Assembly: GCA_900708905.1 (NCBI GenBank)
Contig: CAADRB010000011.1
Coordinates: forward strand, 2,195,263-2,259,262
DNA: 64,000 bases
Reading direction: 5' to 3'
DNA from: Hymenolepis diminuta
Taxonomy: Eukaryota; Platyhelminthes; Cestoda; Cyclophyllidea; Hymenolepididae
Positions 1-12,250 of this stretch are shown one piece after another. A model generated the notes under the pieces. That model was not told the origin of the DNA and did not search any database. It worked only from the letters and a program-made list of their open reading frames with translations. The stretch's first letter is position 1. Every line of letters starts with the position of its first letter. The translations under genes were made by a program, and so were the position numbers.

Positions 1-2100
1 GTGACATCAATTTATTTATTCCTCTTGAATGCCGGCACATAAACACTTGCCAAAATTTTTCTACTCCTGATTGGACAATTTCATTTAATGTAACATTCAG
101 ACATACCACCCAATTTGTCATAAATTTCAAAAATTTTTCTTTCAAAAAAAAATGGAATAACTTTATTAGTGCAATTCGAAATCATTTGAATCTTTAAAGA
201 AACTAAGTGTTTACGCTGTCATTTTGGGTATGAAAATAATATTATATTATCTTTTCATCGAATAATAGACGTTGCGTCAATGAAATGGAAAACTGAAATT
301 AATCAATACGATTTTTGACAGCTACGCCACTGTCGGTTTATCAAACAGCAAAAGCAAAGAAGAATAAACATGCCACCGGAGAATTCAAATTAAAATGACA
401 TTAATCTAAGTCACTTGCGCATGAATCAAATGCACCTACGACATCGTTTTCTATACAATAAGCAATAACAATCGGCTTATCGTATCAAAAAACTGCTTAA
501 GTAATTTCTAGGTAAAACCATTTAGTTCTATTTAATTATCTCCTTTTACGGATAAATAATACTTTTTGGAACTAATAATGAGATACATAATTTGGATTAG
601 TGGACAGAAACTGTTACAAAATAAAAGGATCTTTAGAGGAAACAAGCTACCTAGAAACTCCTTTCCTTTACTTTGATGCTTAGTTAACTCCAGAAATTAG
701 ATTAAACAATGGCAGCCAATCACGAAACACGGCCTATTTGCAACTGTTTAATTTACCGTTATATCTTTTCACTTGAAAATTATACGCCAAACAACTATCA
801 TGTTTTGTTATTTTATATTCAATTCACGAGATTTAAAATGACCCTAATTCAACTATAATTTCTGTAAGATGTAAGCTTGAGCGCTCTATATTAGCAGTAA
901 TTGTGTAAAATTAAGATTATTAATGGTAGTTTCAAACAACAAAAAAGCTCTTTAACCGTAAAAATGATAGTGTTGGAACTCTCCAACCAAACGGAATAGT
1001 GATCATTTTCATTTGATGCCAGTTGAATTGGCCTGTGACTCGAAACATGAAATGTTCTCTTTTGAAAACCGATGGCTGATGCAATCGATTAAAAGCCAAG
1101 CATCTGTGGTCATGAAGCGTAAATGATATCTAGTCAGAATATAAATTTTAAAATTACAGATCAAAATTACACTTTTAAAATTCCTTTTCCGCTACTAAAT
1201 CTTATATTGTAAGTTGAACATTTCCTTGATCAATTGGAACATTCTAGAAACCTCTTTGTGAATTAACTACATACAAGAATAAACTAAAACATAATTGAAT
1301 GACTAAATTTCCGGATAATATTATATGTCACGTAGGACTTATATAATAAAATTTCCGGTAAATTATCATTAAGATTTAATACGGAGCAGTGCTTAAATAT
1401 GTGTCGGAAAGGTCACCAAATTCGGCATCGGTAATTGCAAAACTCACAACCTCTATTATTGCAACTTCTCGCATCATTTGTTAAAAGATTTATGCATGTA
1501 AACCATAGTCAATTTAGCAAATATTCCATTTCACTTTTTAAAACACAGAATATGGTAGGTTGTAACCTAACTTCCATAGACAGCCATTGAAAACGATAAG
1601 ATCTTGACATTAGTATCCGCAATCGGTCTAGACGTTGGAATAGAAATATTCATAGATATCACTCATCATGTGGAGAACATGACAGTCAGACTTTCTTGGC
1701 GTCTCATGAAAAAACTTTTACATATAAACTTAATTTGTTTATCAATAAATTGAAGTGGGTATTTTAATTGCCACTGACCTGATCTAGCAACACGATTAAC
1801 TTCTCTTATTTCTTTCGTTAGACTTCTTCAATGTGATGTATTACTATGATATAAACCCACCTTTTCAAAACGTCAACGAAAACCTTATTTCATTTTAATC
1901 ATACACTGCAATTTCTATATCACTTTGGTGAGTCCGGTTATGTTTAGACACCTTCCTTATACCAGGTATAATTCAATTTTCAAAATGACGTGACTAACAG
2001 TCGAAATCAACGGTAGGTAAATACGCCAAGGATCTTGTTACATGAGCTACATTTTAATTACTTCTTATTACTTTTGCCTTCAGTAAGTCAAAAAATAACA

Positions 2101-2457
2101 ATTTTTTATTGTTAGAAGCAATTGAAGGTCTATAAAATACTAAGCGGGAGGAGATCAAAACGGTGACATGATTAACTTTAGGGTATCAAAGAGACTTAAT
2201 TCATTTGACTTTTGGATTCGGGTTGCACAACATTAACTTATTGGATAGTTTACATTCCGAAATCCAAATCTCATAATTAGTTCCCTAGACTGTAGCAAAT
2301 GCTTTTCTATGATATCCGGTGCTTATTGACCGATTGTTTACTTGTTTTGCTCGATCTTGTCACTTCTGTCCATTTCTTCTGCCAATAATTTAACTTAAAA
2401 ATGATTTTACATGGTATTCAGCAGCTTACAAACATTAGCAAAACAGAAATGAGAACA
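2101..2457 (+). repeat. Dispersed repeat family A, copy 1
   Basis: This copy aligns by eye with the one at 3114-3472. The best shared block starts at 2183 (GTATCAAAGAGACTTAAT) and runs through TTGGATTCGGGTTG and ATTCCGAAATCCAAATCTC, with nearly collinear spacing and mostly single-base differences. The upstream part begins with an AATTTTTATTG-type segment and a purine-rich GGGAGGAGAT stretch shared with copies elsewhere. No open frame or terminal repeat is evident. It may be a non-autonomous element, but its class is unknown. Confidence 0.75.
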
Positions 2458-3113
2458 TCTAATTTCTTTACAGGTGTGCCATTTTAGCCCAGAGCGTCAC
2501 TCAAATTATTTTATGATATTTACAAATATATATATATTTTGGGTAAAAAATTTTTTTTTCCATCCAACACTTTCCGATTTGCAATTTTAGAGAAAGCTTG
2601 ATTTATCAACTCTGGGAGGCATTAAAATACAGTAAGTGCTCTAATTAATAGAACATGAGTTTTGACTATTCACTATGGCTAAGCAACGCCCAAACGTAAA
2701 TGTATTGGAGCAGTGACTTGAGGATGAGAGCTTCTTTTCAAGTAACTTACCTAGTCAGTTATAGGATTTTAATGCAACGCACTTACAAACAAGCGTTTTA
2801 CCCCGGATGATATGAAGTAGGTGAATGGAGGTAGTTTCCAAAATTTGATATTCATTTTTTAAGAAATATTCTTAGAGTAATGAAGAATAACAATGCAATG
2901 GTGTATTTTTATAGCCCATGGCACAGAAAAAAACGTTACAAGTGTTAATACTCAGAAATAATCTGTTTGAGGGAAATAACAAACGAGTCCAATAAGACAT
3001 GAAACGGAGGAGGGGGATTCTAAGACTTACTTTTACAGTGCATATTATTTTCAAAATTTTATGATGTCGTTTGCAGCATTATCATCATCTAGATTAATAA
3101 GAAAAAAATTATG

Positions 3114-3472
3114 CAATTTTCAATTGGGGAGTGCAACTGATATTGATTAACAAATAGTTTAACAAAAGATTTAAATGATGCTAATAGCATTCGCGTAGTA
3201 TCAAAGAGACTTAATCCGTTTGAGTTTTGGATTCGGGTTGTACAACATTAACTTATTGGATAGTTCACATTCCGAAATCCAAATCTCTTAATTAGTTCCC
3301 TGGATTGTAGTAAGTGCTTTTCTCTGATATCCGACGCTTATTGACCGGTTGGTTGAATATGTTTTTTGGTCTTACCACTTCAGTTCTTTTCCTCTTTCAA
3401 TAATTAAGAATGCATAATATCCCTACATGATAATCGACAGCCCACAATCTTAACGCAGTAATGATGAGATAG
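3114..3472 (+). repeat. Dispersed repeat family A, copy 2
   Basis: This is the closest relative of copy 1, in the same orientation and about 1,015 bp downstream. The core begins at 3198 (GTATCAAAGAGACTTAAT). Similarity continues past the TGATATCCG and GCTTATTGACCG blocks into a pyrimidine-rich tail. The two copies look as if they differ at roughly 15 percent of positions, so the pair is old or diverging. Confidence 0.75.
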
Positions 3473-4491
3473 CTAAAAGAATATATTTAACACAGTTACA
3501 TTAAGTTGTGTTTAGCTAAACTATCGAAATTTATTTTCCACATGATGTCTTTATAAAGTTGAATGCACATAATGTCGCCCTTTGTTCAAATAAACTCCTG
3601 TATTACAACTCTTTTATTTGTTTGCCTATCATACATTTGTTTTTGCCTCTTCTTGTCAAAAAATATACAATATTTCTTGAATATTTTATGCAAAACAATT
3701 TCGTTGTCTTAGACGGGTAAATAAATTCAAATAATAATAATTTGTGATACTGGTTTGTTATGTCAGTCTATCAGGCCTTGTGGCATTTTCAAAATAGCTT
3801 AGCACTAATTAGCTTGTCGCAAAGTTGCATAAAACGAGAAATATAGCACACAAATATGAAAATGAGTTGAATCTTAATGTCATCGATGAATTAAACAGCG
3901 CATGAGATAATGAAGGATTCCTTCTTGAAATTGAGCAATGCACTGAGCATCTTTATTCAATTTATTATTCCTAAAAGGAAAATGTTGACCTTCATCTGTC
4001 ATATATTGTTTATTTGATTTTACAACAAAAGAAACCTAAGATTTCTCAAATAATATTATAAAACAAAAAAATAATGCTAATATCATTAAAAAATCATAAA
4101 ACATCAGTAATCTTTAAATTTTTCGTTAGGCTTTTTACTTTAGTAGTTATTCCATGCTGAACTACAACAATTAACTTTTCTTATCCGTTACTAAGTATGT
4201 ATTATATACTGAATGTTGACATAAGGTAATAATCTAACATTGAGCCGTTAGGAGAGTGGTAATAAAAACCTTAATGGCATTAAAAATCACCTTGACTAAA
4301 ATTTATGGAGCTCTGCAATACCTAAAACAACTTCATTAGTCCCAGCAACCATCTTATGATTGTGAGGATAAAGTGGCATGACCAACCAATCAATTACATC
4401 AAATGATTAAGAAGGTCCAATTTGATAGTGGATTTTATCCAGTATATGCCTATTTTATTGTTATTGCACACAGTGGTGCAAACAAATTCTA

Positions 4492-4740
4492 CATTTTTTA
4501 TTAATGGAAAGTAACTGACGTAGAGTAGAAGAGACAAAGAGGAGGGGATAAAAAGATAGAGATAGCGACGTCAAAGTGTCAAAGAGACTTAATTCATTGA
4601 ATTTTGACCTCGAGTTGTACAATATTTGCCAATTGGGCAGTTTGAGTTCCGAAATTCAACTTCTACGATTCGTCATAGGTTGTAGCTAATGCATGTTTAC
4701 AATGTTCAGTACTTATAGGCCGGTAATTTTACCAAGGTGA
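4492..4740 (+). repeat. Dispersed repeat family A, copy 3 (diverged)
   Basis: This copy carries the 5' part (a TTAATGGAAAGTAACTGAC-like block and a purine-rich AGAGGAGGGGATAAAAAG stretch). It then has GTCAAAGAGACTTAATTCATT at about 4578 and TTCCGAAATTCAACTTC, ending near GGCCGGTAATTTTACC. It is in the same orientation as copies 1 and 2 but more diverged. Confidence 0.6.
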
Positions 4741-5654
4741 ATTTACTATTCTGGACGTTTAGGTAATATTCTATAATTAAGGCTTGAAAAAAGTTTTATA
4801 TTGCCATGAGTATTAATAATTAGTGGATGATATTGATATCAGCTCAATAATCGTCATTGTTAATCCAAAAGCCCTATAGTTAAATTGGTCAAAACCGCAA
4901 TTTATGTTAACACAAGTAGACATTCTTCTTCAAATCGCACCTATATTCTGATCATAAACGGACCAGCTATTGTTTAAAAAGAATTGGTTTTTAAATGAGT
5001 GTATTGCAGAGCTCTTATCTTAAGTAAGAAGATGGAAATGTAAAAAGAAGGCCTTTTCTCCATCTGCATAAACATAGCTCCCATAAAGCAGGAATGAGAT
5101 AACGTCAATGAATGGATATTTTTACTGGAGAAATGAGGGGAATTTGTTATCAGAAAACTGGAAATGTGATTTCATTGGAAGTAAAGCTAACAAAGTAGGC
5201 GTTTAATGACCCAGGAAACCAATAAAATGTTAAAAACATAAGCTATATAAGGAAAGCTTTAAACTGAATATCAATTAATAAGTGAATTACAAGAACAAAT
5301 AACGCAGACTCGGAATAAATTAAATGTGTTTCTTTAAATTTTCTGAGATTTTTAAAGTCAAAAATTAAATATGTTAAAAATTTTTACAATATTTGACACT
5401 TTATATAAATTAGTCACCTTTCTGTCAGCAAAAATATTTGCTTATTTTGAGCTAAATTTTTTGTTTGCTTTGATTGATAGACGAGTTTGACAGAGATTTC
5501 AGACAGAGGCCATTGTGTCTCAATAAATATTATGTCAATACAGCACACGCAAAGTTTAGTTTCATTCGACGTCCATCACAGTTATTACCGCTTTTTCACT
5601 CAAAATATACGAAACTCGGAATGTATGGAGAATGTTCCAAGCACTATGAAATAT

Positions 5655-5930
5655 TATTGTCCATGATATAACAAAATAGTTCAATAAGGGATGAATTGGA
5701 AGGAAGGGGGTCGAAGAGTAGTATGTAAGGAGATTAAAATATAGCAAGTCTTTTATCATTTGAATTCCGAAAGCATTGAGTTGTTCGCAATATCATATGT
5801 CGTTTAATTCGTGAAATCCAAATGTTTTAAAACTCAATTATTTTGAAATTGATTATGTGTAATTTGATGGGATCATGTCAGCGATATTTACAGCGGGAAA
5901 GACTGTATTAATGAGCAAGTTTTTCATGCT
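5655..5930 (+). repeat. Probable family A fragment, copy 4
   Basis: A purine-rich GGAAGGAAGGGGG stretch is followed by AGTCTTTTATCATTTGAATTC and GTGAAATCCAAATGTTTT, in the order seen in family A. It matches the subtype at 46850 and 47455 (CATTTGAATTCCGAA) better than copies 1-3. The boundaries are approximate. Confidence 0.4.
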
Positions 5931-8900
5931 TCTTTGATTCATTTTTATCTTCTTACACCCGTAAGAAAGAGGGTAATATTAGCAAAGAATTTCTAAATAC
6001 AACATATTTCACTATCATTAAAACGTACATTTTAAAGCACACACTTCCAATTCCGCGGAGGATCTTAGCAGAGAGATAGATATCATGGAGAATAGGTGAA
6101 TGGACGGTTAATTGTACAAACTTCACTACACGCTATTGTGCCAAGACTAATGCCCTTAAGATATTCTATAGAATACTCTCAAAAATGTCGGTATTTTTTA
6201 AATGAGAAGTAAGAAAAAAGCGTTCTTCAAGATAAATTACGTCAGAAGTACAAATTACCAGTATTTACGATGAATTATTACCGATAATTAAAATGAAAAG
6301 TATGCACCAGGAAAATGCTACATCTACCACTAACAGCTCTTTTTATTGCCTATCAATTTTTCCAAGTTTTAAACACTCCTGATATTGAGCTTTACCATTT
6401 TCTTCCTACACACTTTTAGCCTTTCGTAGAAATGACATTTATCATCAACTCTCAACAATTTTCATCCTCAAAATAAAATTCTTCTGCCGAGTTTTTTGTG
6501 CAAGTTAATAGAAACGAATGTATGATACATAAATATAATTTTCACAGCTTTTGAATATCGCGGCACAGACGAAATATCCAGAGAATTAAGCTGCTAAGAA
6601 GATGGGAGAATCTCTGAATTCGTCTGTTTGTTAAAAAAGAGGAGGGGGTGTGTTTTGTATACAAAAAGAAGTCAGTAGTTAGCTGACCTAGATTTGAGTC
6701 TGCCAATGAGACTAAAAATAATGACAAAATACAATGTGAAGTTAGTAGACGGTGGGAGAGCGTTTTTAGATCCGAGAAGTCTCCATCAGTCAGAATCAGC
6801 AACACTTGAAATAAAAAAATACGGATGCATATACAAAAGTTTTTAACTTCTATCGGACTGGACTTGAAATTAATTTCACCATTATTAATTAACAAGTCTG
6901 TTATTTTCTGCAATTTAAACATAATGTTACAGATATGCAGTCATATTTGATAAGTAGGGCTTGATTCGCACCAGGGTTAGGAAATAAAGTTCGAATTTTG
7001 CAGCCAAATGTGGAATCTGCCCTCTGGAATTCTATTTTGGGGCAAAAGAGTGGGGATACAGAAAAATTTTTAACGCGTTTTCAAATGTTCACAAGCGACG
7101 GCCTTGCTTACAGCTTATTTTTCCTTTGAAGAAGGAAAACGTTAATTTTAGAATCACAACGTGGATTTTTTGCGAATTTTTTATTTTGGGCGAGGAATTA
7201 ATTTTTTTGAAATCCACGACAACATCATTGCGCCTTTTGGAAAAGAGGAAAACATGAAAACTACCTATTATGAAAGTCATATGATTTCATGTATTCCCTT
7301 TTGCTAAATTGTACTAAAATCGTGGTCAAGGTAAAATAAAGATAATAGTTTATCAGCAAATAAATTCAGAATCAGTATCATAAAAAATGCTCAATTATCA
7401 GACAGTTAGGGACATTTCTAATTAAAAAGATCGCCCTCTACTTATTGACGTGATCGTCAATAGTTGATAAATAAAAGCTCTAAATTGGGATCCTTATATT
7501 CAAATTTTGGGGTGCGCAATGTAATACACGTTAAATGCAAGAGAGAACATCTGAGAGGTTCATAATTTTGTCGAATAAAACATTCCTGTTTACGTGTATT
7601 TCGTTTTTGTCCATTTATCTTTATTGAAAAAAAATTATGTTGCTTCAATTTACTTCCTGTCCCGCGAAGGAATCTTAAATCTATCCTGTCTATTATGTGC
7701 TTTATATTTCGTAGGTTATAAGATAATATAATATCATCTGTACAATATTCTATCCACGTCCAAATAGTGTCTCTATTAGGATTATTATGTCATGAAATTT
7801 TTTTGCTGACTTTCGATCACTATTGGTATATACGATTATTGTTTTCTTTAACGCACACCCTTTGGTTGTGGTTAATATTTGTAATGCAAGTAATATATTT
7901 CCAAGTAGGCTTCATAATGCTAGTTTGTCTTCTTTCTCGCCAAACAGATGATAAGCATCAGACAGGAGTTGTCATGACCAATTTTTTCACGGTAAAAATT
8001 TCTAATTACTCATTTTTTGTAGATGAGATTTAGTTGTAATACATAATATTGCTTCTAAAGACTTCATCACATACTCAATTAGTAATTGTTCAGCAAAGTT
8101 TCTCAAGAGGACTATTTTTCCCTTATTTATTTGTATTTATTTATCTGTATGAGCCTTTGATCACTTAACACACATTGTTTGAACAATCATTAATCTATTG
8201 GTGTCCTAATGAAAGTCGAGAGAAAACAGAATTACTCGTCAAATGGAAGATCTTAGCAATTTTGTTAGAGCCCCAAATAAAAGGTAGTTTTTCTTCATTG
8301 AATCTCTTTATGTCTCACGAACCTTCTTTTGGTCCTCATTTTATTCAATTCATAATATAATTAGCTAAATTTTTATCTTTTACTTGTTTGTGATGAAGCT
8401 CACTCGATTTATTTTATGAGCACTTATTTGAAAATATATTTGTTAAAATTCTGCTATCACTAGAGTCTTCATTTTCTACTAATCAGTAACTTATTGGGTG
8501 GTATTAACTCAAGAAAAGTGTAAAATGATCCTCTGCAGCATTTGAAATGCTTAATCTGTAGGACTGACAAGTAATCTTAATGTGCATACAGACTATTGCC
8601 ATTGTTCATGGCAAGACCTTTGAAAAAGGTGAATAGCGAACAAATTCAATAAAGCCTAAAACAGAGAGGAAGTCAAGAAGTAAGTTTTGTAGTAAGAACA
8701 CCAAAGTTGGAATTTATTTAAATTATGGAAGCATTTAATTAACCAAACCTGCATTTGAGACATAGCTCACTGCGTAGTGTCATAATTTTCAAATTTCTTG
8801 GTAATCCCTATGGTTCTTGCTTGAACTTATGAAAAGCTCTTATTAGCTGATCATACTAATTCGATTTAGTTGTGTCTCCTTACAGCGAAGGGCAGGCAGA

Positions 8901-11900
8901 CGAAACTAGCAGAGGCGTTTTAAAAATAACAAAAATTTACTAGATTTTAATCAATGTAAGCGCTAATAGTGATGCATTTGGGGCTACAATTTGATTTCTC
9001 GACCCTTATTTTGCTAGGCTGGATAGCAATGTCATGTTGATAGACTTTCATCCAATTAGTTCTTTCCATCATCCCAAAAAGTAGAATAATTCTCTCAGTA
9101 AACATAGACTTAACCACCGCGATTACTACCACGTAGAGATCATACAAGTCTCTTGGTATTTCTTTTGCTTTTTCATGACTTCTTTCTGTAGATCCATATT
9201 TTCTAACCCATCTTCTTTCTTTTAGAGGACAAACGCTTCTATCGACCAAAATTTTTAAAAAACCTTTTTTGTAAAAACGTGGCTTGCACATACATTTTTA
9301 GATATTAGTGAAATACTCAGAATCACAAGACAAGATGCAACTGGCACGTCAGCTTATGATGATTAGATGTTAATAAATTATAATAGTGCATGTTCGAGGT
9401 GACAAGTTAAAAGTGTACAATAGAGTGCAATTGGCAAGTTTATCTAATTGAAAAATATATCAGTAGGTTTTCATATAAGAGTACTCAAGAGTACTCTGCT
9501 AACTTGAAATTTTTGGCTATCGCATGTCTGTCATGTTAGAACTGTTGAATACTATGTAAGATAGTAACACTTTGATACATTCGCGTTACTCTATGCATCT
9601 ATTAGGCTCCCACCCCTGTATCATTTGTTTAGCTTTCTGATAATCGATTTCATTTGCTTCCCATAATTAAAAATTCTAATTTTTTATTATTGCTGGTAAT
9701 TATAAAAGTGGCGTATTGAATTAAAGTCGTATGCTTTCAAATTTATTCTGCTTGTAAATAAAAAAATATATATTTAAAATGTTTAACCTAATGTTCACTT
9801 TCTGAGTTTGACTGGTCAATCACTCAAATAATCAATCCTGTCTATAAACTTTGAACACCTAGAGCAAGAACTCGACCAAAAATCGTGGAACTTGGAACTC
9901 GGTGAATTTTACTTTACTACTTAATGTAAGATAAATTAACGCATCCTAATTTTAATTGAATTAAGACTTTTTTTATTCATGACTATATCTTCTATTCATT
10001 CTTCATCTTTTATTACTCTGTTTAGATGTCCTTAATGATAAGATACAATTAGATATCTTACTTTGCTTAAGTAATGATGATTGATCTAAGAGAATGAAAG
10101 AGTATGATACACTGAATATGATATACAATGTGTGCATAGCCTATTATAAGAGAAATTGCATAAAACAAGAAAATATTTCATACCTTATGCGGATTTAGAC
10201 TTAATTTTCATGATTAAGACTGAAACAATAATATTTCCGATTCAAAGGTGATATTTTTAAATTGTCCTTGGTTTAATTTTGTTTTCTGCACCACCTAAGT
10301 TCCACTTTTAAGACTTTTTCATTGTGTGAATCTTACATACCACATTGATAAATCAAGTGAAAAATATTTTCGGTCAAAGTAAACATTAAGGGAAAGTTGG
10401 ACACTCTCAAGCTGTTCTTAAAAAGAAACTTCATTGTATCTCCTTTCCAGTTTTTCTAACCATTATAGCAACTAGCAAGGCGCCAATGAGGATAAATTCA
10501 GTAACCTTTGACCTGGAAGAAGTGTACCATTACCAGAAATCATTCATTTGTTTACAAGGAAACTAAAGCTGTACCAGACGTCTGACATTTGCTCAGCAAT
10601 CGAACACAAGACAAGATTCGGTTGAGTAAATGGGATGACATATTACAAAAATGAGTTGTTAGGCAATTGAACAAATGCATATTTGGGATGACAGATATTT
10701 AAAATAAGTAACCAGTTGCGTTAGATATAAGAATCCATTGATCAGGATATTAGAAAATGTTGAATTATTTTGAGTCCTGATCTACATCAGTCATGTATTC
10801 ACTTTAAAATTAAAAATGCGAATTTAATTTGGCCCAAGTCACCCATGTACTGTGGCAATCATCTCGTTTTATTCTTGTCAACCTAACTGAACTTGAATTT
10901 TTGAAAAGGAAGTCGAGATTAATCTAGAGTGGCAGAGATCATCGAAGATAAAGAATCAGCTTATTATTGACAAAGAAGTGAAAGTGGGATTGCTATGATT
11001 AAACGATCAAATATGTTAGATGCCACATTAAGGGGTAAATGACTCACAAACAAACAAACTAAACAAACAAATTGATTAATATTACTTTAAAAAGGAAAAA
11101 ATTAAATAAAACTTTAATTTATAACTAATTAATCCTCAAGATTCTGCTGAATTCCACAATACTCTGTTCAGTTAAGGAGTAGTGTGTTATTTGACACAAA
11201 TACCACTCTTTTATTTACCGCTGCTACATGATAAATTAAACATTATATTAAAATAAAAATTTTATGTAGCAGTGCAATATTATCAAATTTATGCATTTTT
11301 ATGGCAGAATTTTAAACCTAATAAGTTACGATATTTATTTCGATTAAAAGAATTATTATCCAGTTGATATTTACACCGCGAAAGAATGATGTAAAGAGGG
11401 TGATTACAGTCCTAAGACCGAGACTGCTATAAAAATTTAGTCGCTACTCAAACCTCCATGTCCTTAAAGCGTCATTTCTTGAGATATTTTGATAACCAAG
11501 CTTTCAAGGCATATGGTTGAAAATTATAGCATTTATTGTTTGTATAGTGTGGTAAAGTTTGTTGAAGTATGTATTAAAATTTCAACCTGATGAAGTCCCT
11601 CCAGGAAAATGAAGATGGCAGGACTGACTCTTCTTAAGGAAATACATACTGAACATTACATACAAGCATTTGCTGCAATCTAGGAACGAATTGTGAAATA
11701 TAAAATTTGGAGCGTAGGCCACCCATTCAGTATTTATTGTATAATTCAAGTCCAGCTGATCCCCTTCCCTTTATTATTATTTATTGGATTTTCATTTAAT
11801 CGCTCTCATTTGCTTCCAAAAATTAAAAATTATTATTTTCTTTGTAACACCATGGGTAGAAATAATGCATTGCTTGTAAAGGTCGATGATTTGCATTCAT

Positions 11901-12179
11901 TCACTTTTCCACACCTCAATTCAGATGATTGAGTGGTGACGCTGCTTCCATATTTACAGAGTAGCGCCAGAACCGTTATCTGAAACAGTACTGTTGATAT
12001 TTGCTTCTGATAATCTAGATAGTTTGCTGGTATAAATTGTTTATACGCCTTTAAATGTGACAATATTTTTTTTTTAAATAAAGTTGTTGTGAAAGTTGAC
12101 AAATCAACAGATGTGATAATTGAAATAATTTCCATTTGCCCGTTATTATATATTTAAATCGATTTTACATTTAAAATCG

Positions 12180-12250
12180 TAGTACATACATAATATATAC
12201 ATACATAATACATAAAAATATATTAGAGTGTAAATAAACCATACATAAAT
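12180..12250. repeat. Simple-sequence tract (TACATA/AT)
   Basis: This is low-complexity DNA built from TACATA, ATATATAC and CATAATA units. Nothing suggests a function. Confidence 0.6.

Noticed and set aside
6542..6922. 126-codon minus-strand open frame, the longest single frame in the left 20 kb
   Set aside because: No domain, splice sites or neighbours support it. A rough count shows that about one frame of this length is expected by chance in 64 kb of DNA this AT-rich.
7767..8033. 88-codon hydrophobic plus-strand frame
   Set aside because: Its hydrophobicity follows from T-rich sequence, it has no ATG at the given start, and no family is seen.
8947..9291. 114-codon minus-strand open frame with many charged residues
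   Set aside because: No recognised motif and no upstream or downstream exon that would join in phase. Kept only as a possible decayed element.
11584..11625. CTGATGA followed by a possible short stem and GAAAA, resembling a hammerhead ribozyme core
   Set aside because: The stem closing next to the core does not pair properly, the third core strand with a cleavage GTC is missing, and no multi-copy context is seen.
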